A stretch of 64,000 nucleotides of DNA from Sandaracinaceae bacterium (GTDB lineage: Bacteria > Myxococcota_A > Polyangia > Polyangiales > Houyiibacteriaceae): the NCBI GenBank assembly GCA_020633075.1, contig JACKEI010000007.1, positions 1 to 64,000 on the forward strand, written 5' to 3'. The notes beneath the pieces were generated by a model. The model was not told the DNA's origin. It ran no database searches and saw only the letters and a list, made by a program, of their open reading frames with translations. A program made the translations under genes and the position numbers. Shown here one piece after another: positions 16,571 through 24,049 of the stretch (within the stretch, counting starts at the first letter, position 1; the number at the start of each line of letters is the position of its first letter).

Positions 16571-16857
16571 GGGTGGCTCCGGGCGCGGGCGCGCGTAGTG
16601 GTGAGCCTCGGACGCGCGAGTCGTCGCGGGCATTCACACGATGATACGCGAGCCACGCAGGAACCGCGACCGCCGGGGTGGACCCTGGGCGTTTTTCGTC
16701 CGTGCTGCCGGCACGGTTGACAGTCCGGGGGCCGTGTTTAGCTTGGTCGCGAGTCACGGAACACACCCAATCGCGCTTGAAATAAGCCGCTTGGGACCCC
16801 AACCGTCCACCCCTATGTCGGCTGCGCGCCCGTTGCGCGGCCATGGAGACCTACGCC
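16571..16857. other. Intergenic region between divergent lipoprotein and hsp20 genes
   Basis: The longest gene-free stretch in the window (287 bases). It holds a TTGACA at 16717-16722 without a convincing -10 at 17 bases, and the sigma-32-like promoter described separately. I see no RNA gene. Confidence 0.6.
16776..16803 (+). promoter_or_regulatory. Sigma-32-like heat-shock promoter for hsp20
   Basis: CTTGAAA at 16776-16782, 14 bases, then CCCCAAC at 16797-16803. This matches the sigma-32 pattern CTTGAAA-N11-16-CCCCATnT at all seven -35 positions and most -10 positions. It ends 54 bases before the Hsp20 ATG. The match to a heat-shock gene makes chance unlikely, though myxobacterial heat-shock sigma preferences are only partly known. 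Confidence 0.6.
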
Positions 16858-17271
16858 ATGCTGACCCTCTTCGACCCCTTCGCCGATTTCTACCGCAACG
16901 CCCCGGCCCGCCGCCGCGTCGCCGCCCCCGACGGCTACCTGCGGCCCGCGGTGGACATTCACGAGCGCCCCGACGCCTACGAGATCCAGGCCGAGCTGCC
17001 TGGCGTCGCCACCGACAAGGTGAGCGTCAACGTCGAGCGCAACGTCCTGACCATCCTGGCCGAGCGCAACGAGAGCACGGACACGACCGACGAAAAGACC
17101 GGCTTCCGCCACGTCGAGCGTGTGCGCGGCACCTTCCGGCGCTCGTTCACGCTGCCGGACACGGTCAACGCGGACGCCATCGACGCCAAGCTCGCGGACG
17201 GTGTGCTGCGGGTCACGCTGCCGAAGCGCGACGCGCCGGGCGCTCGCAAGATCTCCGTCAGCGCCGCGTGA
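16858..17271 (+). CDS. Small heat shock protein, Hsp20/alpha-crystallin family
   Basis: 137 residues. A short variable N-terminus (MLTLFDPFADF) is followed by an alpha-crystallin domain at about 30-130: 'VDIHERPDAYEIQAELPGV', 'FRRSFTLPDTV' and the hallmark 'ADGVLRVTLPK' (the A-x-x-x-n-GVL motif). It is an ATP-independent cytoplasmic holdase that keeps unfolded proteins soluble in stress. ATG at 16858 is favoured over the one at 16843 because GGAGA lies 7-8 bases upstream of the former and overlaps the latter. It is monocistronic, behind the sigma-32-like promoter and before two hairpins. Confidence 0.92.
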   Translation: MLTLFDPFADFYRNAPARRRVAAPDGYLRPAVDIHERPDAYEIQAELPGVATDKVSVNVERNVLTILAERNESTDTTDEKTGFRHVERVRGTFRRSFTLPDTVNADAIDAKLADGVLRVTLPKRDAPGARKISVSAA

Positions 17272-17273
17272 GC

Positions 17274-17303
17274 GAGCCACCTGTGGGCTCCCGTCAGCGA
17301 CGG
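17274..17303 (+). terminator. Two small hairpins after hsp20
   Basis: GAGCC(17274-17278)/GGCTC(17286-17290) and CCGTC(17291-17295)-AGC-GACGG(17299-17303) are adjacent perfect stems starting three bases after the stop. No T-run follows, so intrinsic termination is uncertain. Confidence 0.35.
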
Positions 17304-17364
17304 CAGCGAGACGCGCGCGGGATTTGCAGATGTCCCGTGCGCGCCTCCCTGCTATGACGGCGCC

Positions 17365-17988
17365 ATGTACAGCGGAATCACACGCGGCCTCTTCCCCGTG
17401 GTGGAGGTCAGCCGCGAGCCGGGCTTGGTGCGCTACGCCGTGGACCTGGGCGCCGAGCTCAGCGCCGGGCTGAGCCTGGGTGCCAGCGTGGCCATCGACG
17501 GCGTCTGCCAGACAGTGGTCGCGCTCGAGGGCTCGCGCGTGCGCTTCGACGCCATCCAAGAGACCCTGGACCTCACCACCCTCGACACGCTCACCGTGGG
17601 CCGGCAGGTCAGCGTGGAGCGCAGCCTGCGCGTGGGCGACGAGCTGGGCGGCCACGAGGTGGCGGGGCACGTCATCGGGCGGGGGGAGATCACGGAGCTC
17701 GCGCGCGAGGGCCACGACGTGTCGGTGCGGGTGCGCGTGCCGGAAGCGTGGATGCCCTACATCCTGCCCAAGGGCTTCATCGCCGTGGACGGGTCCAGCC
17801 TGACCGTGGGGCGCACCTTTACGGACGGCTTCACGCTGCACCTGATCCCCGAGACGCTGCGCCTGACCAACTTCGGCACGCGGCAGGTTGGCGACCTGGT
17901 CAACATCGAGCTCGACCCGCGCACGGTGGCCATCGTCAACACGGTGGAGAGGGTGCTCGCGGCCCGCCTCGCGCAGGGCGCGTCATGA
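17365..17988 (+). CDS. ribE: Riboflavin synthase, alpha chain
   Basis: 207 residues. Two lumazine-binding beta-barrel halves: MYSGI...VAIDGVCQTV...ETL (1-95) and GGHEVAGHV...KGFIAVDGSSLTVG...HLIPETLRLTNFG (96-200), then a C-terminal helix (NTVERVLAAR). The order and spacing follow E. coli RibE/RibC closely. It dismutates two 6,7-dimethyl-8-ribityllumazines to riboflavin in the cytoplasm. The other rib genes are not nearby and the 90-base leader is too short for an FMN riboswitch. Its stop overlaps the next ATG (ATGA), so it is translationally coupled to an unknown protein. Confidence 0.92.
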   Translation: MYSGITRGLFPVVEVSREPGLVRYAVDLGAELSAGLSLGASVAIDGVCQTVVALEGSRVRFDAIQETLDLTTLDTLTVGRQVSVERSLRVGDELGGHEVAGHVIGRGEITELAREGHDVSVRVRVPEAWMPYILPKGFIAVDGSSLTVGRTFTDGFTLHLIPETLRLTNFGTRQVGDLVNIELDPRTVAIVNTVERVLAARLAQGAS

Positions 17989-18623
17989 GCGCAGGCGAAG
18001 AGGCCCGCGCCCACGTGCGCATCGCGGGGCACCGGCTGGCGCTGGTCCCCAAGGCGCCCTTCGTGATCGAACGCACCGCCGAGGGGGTGCACGTCACGCA
18101 CGCGGGGATGCTGGCGCGGCTGCGCGTGGTGGGGGAGTCGCTGCGCTACATCGTGGACGGCGGCGCGCGCGGGCTGCATGACCTGATGATCGCGGTGGAC
18201 ACGGACTACACCGGCCCTTTTCGCCTCGAGACGAGCGACTTCGTGTGCGCCTGGCCTGTGGGCTTCAGCCTCGCGTCGCCGGACCGCGACGGGCCCTTCC
18301 TCTTCGACCTGCTGCCCGCCGCAGCCGACGGGGAGTCGGGGGCGGACTGCCTGCTGTTCATGGCAGGGCCTTACACCCGCGAGCTGTGCCCCAGCGTCGA
18401 CGCGCTGGTTGGGGAGGGCCGCGCCGAGGCGGCCCGTGAGGAGCACGCCACGCACACGGCCATCGAGGTGGTCTACGAGCACCGCGGCGAGGTCTACCGG
18501 CAGCGGCACGCGCGCTTCGAGCTGGGTGACTACGTCTTCGTCCTGACGGCCCAAGGGCCCGCCGCCACGTTCCAGCTCGCGAGCGACGCCGCGCGCGAGA
18601 TGGCGGGCTCCTTCCGGACATGA
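17985..18623 (+). CDS. Conserved-looking protein of unknown function coupled to ribE
   Basis: 212 residues, no signal or membrane segment; a beta-rich N-terminal half (IAGHRLALVPKAPFVIER, ARLRVVGESLRYIVDGGARG) and an acidic C-terminal half (VEVVYEHRGEVYRQRHARFELGD). I do not recognise the family. The ATG overlaps the ribE stop and its own stop overlaps the DUF1697 start, so the three genes are one translationally coupled unit. Flavin-related work is possible but rests on position only. Confidence 0.65.
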   Translation: MSAGEEARAHVRIAGHRLALVPKAPFVIERTAEGVHVTHAGMLARLRVVGESLRYIVDGGARGLHDLMIAVDTDYTGPFRLETSDFVCAWPVGFSLASPDRDGPFLFDLLPAAADGESGADCLLFMAGPYTRELCPSVDALVGEGRAEAAREEHATHTAIEVVYEHRGEVYRQRHARFELGDYVFVLTAQGPAATFQLASDAAREMAGSFRT

Positions 18624-19186
18624 CGCGCGTCGTGGTGCTGCTGCGCGGGGTCAACGTGAGCGGCCACAAGCGGGTGCCCATGGCGCTGCTGCGCGAGCTG
18701 GCTGCGGAAGCCGGGCTGAGCCGGATCCAGACGTACATCAACAGCGGGAACGTCGTAGCCACGGCGCCGTGGAAGAACGCCAGGGTGGCGGCCGCGGGCG
18801 CCCTCGCGCTCGAGGCGCAGATCGCGGGACTGCTGGACGAGCGGCTGGGCTTCTCGGTTCCCGTCGTCGTCCGGACGGGCGACGTGTGGGCTCGCTACGT
18901 GGCCGCGCCTCCCTTCGCCGAGGCCATCGCGGAGCGGCCTGCCCTCGTGATGCTGGGGGTCTCCCAACGGCCTCTGGCAGCGGGCGCGCTCGAGCTGCTG
19001 CGTAGTAGAGCGGGCCCGCAGGAGAGGGTCGAGCAGCACCAGGGTGCCCTCGTGCTGGACTACGCGGCGGGGTCCGCGCGCTCGAAGCTCACGCCCACGC
19101 TGCTGGACCGTGCCGCGGGTTCCCCCGTGACCACCCGCAACTGGCGGAGCGTGGTGAAGCTGCACGAGCTCCTCGTCGCCGATTGA
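18620..19186 (+). CDS. DUF1697 family protein
   Basis: 188 residues. The N-terminal 'VVVLLRGVNVSGHKRVPMALLRELAAEAGL' followed by 'TYINSGNVV' is the DUF1697 hallmark; the C-terminal region 'TTRNWRSVVKLHELL' is also typical. Biochemical role is unknown for the family. Its start overlaps the preceding stop by four bases. Confidence 0.88.
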   Translation: MTRVVVLLRGVNVSGHKRVPMALLRELAAEAGLSRIQTYINSGNVVATAPWKNARVAAAGALALEAQIAGLLDERLGFSVPVVVRTGDVWARYVAAPPFAEAIAERPALVMLGVSQRPLAAGALELLRSRAGPQERVEQHQGALVLDYAAGSARSKLTPTLLDRAAGSPVTTRNWRSVVKLHELLVAD

Positions 19187-19223
19187 CACGCAACTCGCGG
19201 GCTCATGGGCCGACAAGGCCGGC

Positions 19224-19715
19224 GTGACCGCTCGCTCCCCAGAACCACCGACCCTGTGCGCGCTACCGCTGGTGCTCGCCTCGGACCGCTCGTCCCGCGC
19301 GGACGCCTTCGTGCAGGCGCACGCGTTCGCGGACGTGCCCGAGGATGCCCTCCACGCGGTCGCCGTCTTCACCATCGAGTACTTCGAGCGCTTGCGCCTC
19401 GGCGCCTGGGCCGACTTCCCCGTAGAGGCCTTCCTGGGGGTGCACCTGCCCGGCGAGCTCTACGGCTTCGACGCGCTGCGTGCCGGTGCCGCGCGGGCCT
19501 TGCCGTTCTTCTTCGGCTGGCTGGCGCGCACAGGGGCGCTCAGCCCCGTCGAGGCGGTGGCCCTGTCCCAGCGCGCTCGCGAGGTGCACCGGGGCGCATA
19601 CCGAGCCACCTCGGCGGCGAGTGCCCCGGGCGCGTTCGGTGCGCTCCGTGCTCCTGCTGCGGCCGAGGGGAGCGCCGTTCCGCGGCCTGGGCTCCCGCGT
19701 GGCTTCGCGGGCTAG
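19224..19715 (+). CDS. Small protein of unknown function
   Basis: 163 residues, GTG start. The body (20-120) looks like a real helical protein: VQAHAFADVPEDALHAVAVFTIEYFERLRLGAWADFPVEAFLGVHL. The last 35 residues are Ala/Pro-rich. No motif recognised. It lies 37 bases after the DUF1697 gene and may be the last gene of the ribE operon. Composition, not homology, is the reason for calling it. Confidence 0.5.
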   Translation: MTARSPEPPTLCALPLVLASDRSSRADAFVQAHAFADVPEDALHAVAVFTIEYFERLRLGAWADFPVEAFLGVHLPGELYGFDALRAGAARALPFFFGWLARTGALSPVEAVALSQRAREVHRGAYRATSAASAPGAFGALRAPAAAEGSAVPRPGLPRGFAG

Positions 19716-19733
19716 GTACCGCGTCAGGACCTC

Positions 19734-19756
19734 GGTTGACATGGGGGTCGTCAACC
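19734..19756. promoter_or_regulatory. Perfect inverted repeat, candidate operator
   Basis: GGTTGAC (19734-19740), 9-base spacer, GTCAACC (19750-19756). The left arm contains a TTGAC(A) -35-like hexamer at 19736-19741, with GACATT 17 bases later as a weak -10 before the next gene. A dimeric regulator binding here would block or tune that promoter. Confidence 0.45.
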
Positions 19757-19784
19757 AAGACATTGTCACGAGCGTGGAGACTCC

Positions 19785-20168
19785 ATGACCATCGCCCGCC
19801 TCGCCACCGTCTGCGCGCTGTTCGTCTGCGTTTGCGTGGGCTCTGCAAGGACGGCCCGGACGATGGAGGTCCCCCCTCTGTACCGCATCCCCCCGGGGGC
19901 ACGGCAGCTGTGCTCGGAGCACGTCACGGGCACCACGGCGCACATCACATGGACGTCGTTCGCGGTGCGCCAGACCGTCCCGCAGGTGCGCGCCTTCTAC
20001 GAGGGTCTCGGCCTGCGCTTCACGGTCGGTGGCGAGGGCAGCGTCACGCACGCACCGGACCCGGATCATCGCCTGGAAGTCTTCCGCGCGAGCGGTACGT
20101 ACCCGAGCTGCGAAGAGCGGCCGCTCCCCACGGAGCGCGCGGTCATCGTCCGCTCACGCCGCTCGTAG
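19785..20168 (+). CDS. Small exported protein of unknown function
   Basis: 127 residues. Residues 1-25 form a signal peptide (MTIARLATVCALFVCVCVGSARTA). The mature part has two Cys (one near the middle, one near the C-terminus) and resembles small secreted proteins with a beta-strand/helix pattern (HITWTSFAVRQTVPQVRAFYEGLGLRF). No family recognised. GGAGA lies upstream of the ATG. An inverted repeat with a candidate promoter sits 28 bases upstream. Confidence 0.62.
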   Translation: MTIARLATVCALFVCVCVGSARTARTMEVPPLYRIPPGARQLCSEHVTGTTAHITWTSFAVRQTVPQVRAFYEGLGLRFTVGGEGSVTHAPDPDHRLEVFRASGTYPSCEERPLPTERAVIVRSRRS

Positions 20169-20222
20169 TCAGTCGGGTGAGCGACCGCGACCGCGCGTCA
20201 CTCGTCGCGCCCCCAACGCACG

Positions 20223-21281
20223 TCAGGGCGTGACGCAGGTCAGCCCGGCGGGGCAGTTGGCGTTGCAGGTGCCGCAGTCGAGGCGGTTCAGGGCGGCGTT
20301 GATGCCGCCCTCCAGCTGCGGGCCCAGCCCGGCGAAGAGGGTGTTCACCTGCCCCGACACGGCGGCGTTGACCACGCCACAGATGATGGCGTTGAGGCCG
20401 GTGCCCGAGAGCCGGATGGTGAGCATGGAGGTGTCGACGTCGGACGACGCCATCACGTCGCGGTCGGTGCCGCACATCATCTGCTCGGCCAACGCGAGGT
20501 CGGCGCTGAGCGGCAGGCCGCTGCCGACACCGAAGGAGACGCTGCAGTTGAGGGGGAGGGTGCCGCCGCCCGCGGGGTTCGGGATGGAGCCCGTAAAGGC
20601 GACCGAGCCCGCGATACGCGTGATGCGACCGGACACGTGCAGCAGGTCAGCGCTGGGAGCGGTGCTGGGGTCGCCCGTGCTCTCGAGCGTGATGAGGCAG
20701 CCGTCGGTGGTGTCGCTGGGGCTGCAGCGGCGCCCCTGGCAGAGCGAGACGTTGCCGATGGCCGGGTTGTTGATGGCGAAGCCGGGGATACAGAAGCTGC
20801 GGTTGATGGTCAGCAGCGACGTCGCCAGCTGTCCCGCGCACTGCACTCCGTTGAAGCGGTCGCAGGTCGCTTGCGGGTTGTTGTTGACGCAGCGCTCGCT
20901 CACGCACCTGTCGTTGGTGCACGCGTCCATGTCGTCGCACTCGTCGTCCCCGCTGCACTCGGGCGGCGGGGGGCCCAGGTCCACACCGAGGTCGACAGGG
21001 CCACCGAGGTCGGGCACCACGCCGGTGTCGATCGGGCGGATGCCCATGTCCGCAGCGACGCCGATGTCCAGGAGCACGCCGCTGTCAGGCAGCACCACCG
21101 CGCCGTCCGGGAGCACGATCGCCCCATCGGGCAGCGCCGCTCCGTCGAAGAGGACGGAGACGTCTGGGGCCACCACGTCTGCGTCATGGCCCGCGAGAGT
21201 GTGCGACTCGGCGCAACCCATGACGGCGAGCAACGCGGCGAGCGCCGAGCGGAAGAGGACGGGGGGATGGGGGCGACGCAT
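20223..21281 (-). CDS. Cys-rich lipoprotein, Dickkopf-like motif
   Basis: 352 residues. Lipobox VMGC ends the signal near residue 22. An Asp/Pro/Val-rich linker with repeated 'LPDGAxVLPD' and 'DLGGPVDLGVDLG' follows (25-105). A Cys module ECSGDDECDDMDACTNDRC then leads to a globular domain with paired Cys (LDCGTCNANCPAGLTC at the end). The linker-plus-Cys architecture is typical of myxobacterial surface lipoproteins of unknown function. ATG at 21281 is preferred over one 21 codons upstream because it places the lipobox correctly. Confidence 0.8.
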   Translation of the reverse strand: MRRPHPPVLFRSALAALLAVMGCAESHTLAGHDADVVAPDVSVLFDGAALPDGAIVLPDGAVVLPDSGVLLDIGVAADMGIRPIDTGVVPDLGGPVDLGVDLGPPPPECSGDDECDDMDACTNDRCVSERCVNNNPQATCDRFNGVQCAGQLATSLLTINRSFCIPGFAINNPAIGNVSLCQGRRCSPSDTTDGCLITLESTGDPSTAPSADLLHVSGRITRIAGSVAFTGSIPNPAGGGTLPLNCSVSFGVGSGLPLSADLALAEQMMCGTDRDVMASSDVDTSMLTIRLSGTGLNAIICGVVNAAVSGQVNTLFAGLGPQLEGGINAALNRLDCGTCNANCPAGLTCVTP

Positions 21282-21366
21282 GCCGGGAGGATTCCGCCGT
21301 TCGGCCCTACCGGTCAAGTGACCCGCTGTCCGACATGTGGGCATCCGGGCGGCTTCTCGCCACCGC

Positions 21367-23136
21367 TCAGTCGACGTCCATGTGCAGCACGAAGCGCCGG
21401 CGGGCTTGGTCCCAGCGGTCCACGCGCACGCTCACGGGCTCCCCGATGCGGCACACGCCGCGGCCGTTGGCCCTCCGCAGCGAGGCCCCTTCGTCGCTCA
21501 GCTCCAGCTTCGCGCCCAGCTGCTGGCCGAGGTCGTCGACGTAGAGCTTCACGTCCACGGGTGGCTCCTCGAAGGTCACGTGCACCTTGTCCCGCGTGAG
21601 CCCCATCACCGTGCCCCGCCAGCGGGTGCGCGCGTCCTCGGGGCGCGCCAGATCCCCCGCGAAGAGCTGGTCCAGCACGTAGAGATGCGACAGCTGATTG
21701 ATGCGGCTCTGCGTCTCCTTGGCTTGGTTGGAGCGCTCCACGATCTGCTCGCGCAGCGCGTTGTCACGGGCGATGACCTCCGCGCTGCTGCCTTCTCCAG
21801 ACAGCAGCTCCCACGTCTCTTTGTGCAGGAAGACGCCGACGATCTCGCGCATGGGCGCCGAGAAGCGCGCGTAGACCTCGGCGCCCACCCCGTGGTGCTT
21901 GCCGGGCTCGTCGCGGAACTCGCTGCGCACGTTGACCATGACCGCCTGACGGTGGATGGCACGCGCGAGGCTGCCGAGGTGACCTTCCGTGGGGAGCTGG
22001 TCCAGGAACTCGGCCAGCGGCACCTTGCCATCGGCGCGCCAGCTGAAGCGCGCCGGGTCGAGGTCGTGCAGGCGCACCATGGCGGCCAACAGGCGCTCGA
22101 AGCGGCGCACCTTCTCGCGCTCGGGGGCCGGGTGCACGCGGTAGATGGGCTGGATCTCGACCGCCTCGTTGTCGGCCCCGGACAGGAGCAGCTTGGCCCC
22201 CTCCACGTTGCACAAGAGCGAGCACTGCTCGTTGTAGCGCTCGATCTCTTGGCGCGGATGGAGGTGTACCGACATGGTCAGCCCCGCTGCGCCCATGTCG
22301 ATGGACAGCTCCTCGCGGCGATAGCGCACCACGTCGCGGTGCTCCGCCTCGCGCATGCGCAGCCGCCCGACGCGCTCGAGCAGCGTCAGGTTCTGGTTGA
22401 TGGCGGGCTCGTCGAAGGCGGCGCCCCTTGGGTCGTCCAGGTAGGCCTGCGCCCGCTCGAAGGAGAGCTTTCTGTGGCTGTGCACCAGCGCGCGCACCAC
22501 CTCGGTGCGCACGCACACGCCCGCCGCGTCCAGGTGCAGCTCGAAGACCAGCGCGCGCCGGTCCACCCCGGGGTTGAGCGAGACGATGCCTTCGCTCAGG
22601 GCACGCGGCAGCATGGGCACCATGAAGCCCGGGAGGTAGTAGCTGGCCGCGCGCCGTAGCGCCTCGTCAAAGAGGGCCGTGCCCGGGCGCACGTAGTACG
22701 CGGCGTCCGCCAAGGCGTAGCGCAGGAGAAAGCCGTCGCCCTCGGGCTCCACCTGCACGGCCTGGTCGAGGTCACGCGAGGTCGCGCCGTCGATGGTGAC
22801 GAAGGGCAGCGCCCGGTAGTCCACCAGGCCCGGGTCATCGAGCCCGGGGTCGCGTACCAGCTGCGCCACCTCGGCCTCCACCGCGTCCGGGAAGATGGGG
22901 TCGAGGCCGTGCTCGGCAGCGATGCCGTAGAGGTGAGCACGCGCGGAGCCGGCCGTCGCGACGCGCTCGATCAGGCTGAGGCTCGGACTGACCCGAACGT
23001 GCGCCCAGTCCCCTGCCGTGAGCGCATCGCCCGGCGTGGGAGGGAGCGGCAGCGAGGCGCGCTCGGAGTCGAAGGGGTCGCGGAGCTTGAGCTGGCCGGC
23101 TTCCTCGACGACGATGGCAATCAGGGTGGAGCGCAC
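21367..23136 (-). CDS. Divergent RNB-family (RNase II/R-like) protein
   Basis: 589 residues from the proposed GTG. The N-terminus is a short OB-like domain; the RNB domain starts near 105 with TIDGATSRDLDQAV. Three metal-binding Asp are kept (D116, D122, D124) but the fourth, D378 in this genome's RNase R, is Gln125. A C-terminal S1/OB-like region (KLYVDDLGQQLGAKLELS...VSVRVDRW) closes it. It is shorter than RNase R and lacks its basic tail. Activity may be reduced or specialised. The ATG at 23241 would overlap the divergent gene and promoter, so GTG at 23136 (VRSTLIAIVVEEAG) is chosen, without a strong ribosome site. Confidence 0.83.
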   Translation of the reverse strand: MRSTLIAIVVEEAGQLKLRDPFDSERASLPLPPTPGDALTAGDWAHVRVSPSLSLIERVATAGSARAHLYGIAAEHGLDPIFPDAVEAEVAQLVRDPGLDDPGLVDYRALPFVTIDGATSRDLDQAVQVEPEGDGFLLRYALADAAYYVRPGTALFDEALRRAASYYLPGFMVPMLPRALSEGIVSLNPGVDRRALVFELHLDAAGVCVRTEVVRALVHSHRKLSFERAQAYLDDPRGAAFDEPAINQNLTLLERVGRLRMREAEHRDVVRYRREELSIDMGAAGLTMSVHLHPRQEIERYNEQCSLLCNVEGAKLLLSGADNEAVEIQPIYRVHPAPEREKVRRFERLLAAMVRLHDLDPARFSWRADGKVPLAEFLDQLPTEGHLGSLARAIHRQAVMVNVRSEFRDEPGKHHGVGAEVYARFSAPMREIVGVFLHKETWELLSGEGSSAEVIARDNALREQIVERSNQAKETQSRINQLSHLYVLDQLFAGDLARPEDARTRWRGTVMGLTRDKVHVTFEEPPVDVKLYVDDLGQQLGAKLELSDEGASLRRANGRGVCRIGEPVSVRVDRWDQARRRFVLHMDVD

Positions 23137-23175
23137 CCCGCGACGATACCAGGCCCAGAAATGCGCGGGGGCCGC

Positions 23176-23206
23176 TTGACCACGCGGCACTCCGTGCCAA
23201 TATATT
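23176..23206 (+). promoter_or_regulatory. Candidate sigma-70-type promoter
   Basis: TTGACC (23176-23181), 19 bases, TATATT (23201-23206), ending 19 bases before the ATG at 23226. The short AT-rich patch is conspicuous in this GC-rich sequence. The spacer is two bases longer than ideal. Confidence 0.45.
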
Positions 23207-23225
23207 CTGACCGAAGGTTCACTGT

Positions 23226-24005
23226 ATGGACGACGTCGCACGCCTCACCAAGTCCCCCTTGTCGCTGATGACCCAAGCCGCTGGTTCGCCCGCCGAGATG
23301 GCGGACAAGCTGGCGCGCCTCGCGCGTGCGCTGCGTCAGTACACGCACCCCGTGGTCATCGACCAGCGCCTCGCGCGGCTGCAGCGCCTGGGGTACGTGG
23401 ACGAGCTGCCGAGCCGGGTGCAGCTGGCCATCGGTGCGTACGACATGCTGCGCTTCTTCATCGTCCCTGCGGCCGAGGACTACTACGAGAGCAAGGGCAT
23501 CAACTTCAACTTCCATCAGGTGCTGCGCTTCCTGGATGACCCGGCCTCGCTCGTGGATCCAACGGGGCTGCTCAGCACCACGGACAACATCATCGGGCAC
23601 CTCATGCAGGTGACCCACGCGAACCCTTGCTACGACCTCCAGCTCCTGGACGCGCATGAGGGGGGGCTCGAGGAGCTGGAGCGGCAGGTGGAGCAGATGC
23701 TGGCCGGGACGCATCCACGCACGCGCTCCATCGAGGCCATCATCGAGGACCCCAGCTACCACGGGAAGCTGCTGGAGTACGTGCGCGCGTTCCGCGTGGC
23801 GCGCGACGCGCAGGCCCCCATCCGCGAGAACGTCGCGGACTCCGACCGCTTCAAGGCCATCGCGCGCACCTTCGGCACCGTGCCCAACGCCATGCGCTAC
23901 TTCTGCCGCCTGCCCAGCGAGCCGCTCGCGGCGGCGCGGCACGCCTTGCTGACGCGCCGCTTCCCGGATCGACTGGCCGAGCCCGAGCCGGAGCTGGCCG
24001 CCTAG
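23226..24005 (+). CDS. Cytoplasmic protein of unknown function
   Basis: 259 residues, mostly helical, no signal or membrane segment. Recognisable texture but no named motif: 'KLARLARALRQYTHPVVIDQRLARLQRLGYVDELPSR', 'DMLRFFIVPAAEDYYESKGINFNFHQVLRFLDDPASL' and a C-terminal 'SDRFKAIARTFGTVPNAMRYFCRLP'. Its composition and clear promoter support a real gene. It is divergent from the RNB gene and is followed after 44 bases by a membrane protein gene, with a strong hairpin between them. Confidence 0.7.
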   Translation: MDDVARLTKSPLSLMTQAAGSPAEMADKLARLARALRQYTHPVVIDQRLARLQRLGYVDELPSRVQLAIGAYDMLRFFIVPAAEDYYESKGINFNFHQVLRFLDDPASLVDPTGLLSTTDNIIGHLMQVTHANPCYDLQLLDAHEGGLEELERQVEQMLAGTHPRTRSIEAIIEDPSYHGKLLEYVRAFRVARDAQAPIRENVADSDRFKAIARTFGTVPNAMRYFCRLPSEPLAAARHALLTRRFPDRLAEPEPELAA

Positions 24006-24017
24006 CTCGGCTGGCCC

Positions 24018-24047
24018 CGACACAGGCCTACAAGTAGGCTCGTGTCG
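24018..24047 (+). promoter_or_regulatory. Long imperfect hairpin before the start at 24050
   Basis: CGACAC (24018-24023) pairs with GTGTCG (24042-24047); after one mismatch and a G-T pair, GCCTAC (24026-24031) pairs with GTAGGC (24034-24039). The stem fills the 44-base gap between two co-directional genes and ends two bases before the ATG. There is no T-run. It could end transcription of the first gene or hide the ribosome site of the second. Confidence 0.5.
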
Positions 24048-24049
24048 CC

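Noticed and set aside
16717..16722. TTGACA as a -35 element for hsp20
   Set aside because: No acceptable -10 lies 16-18 bases downstream, and the sigma-32-like pair is better placed.
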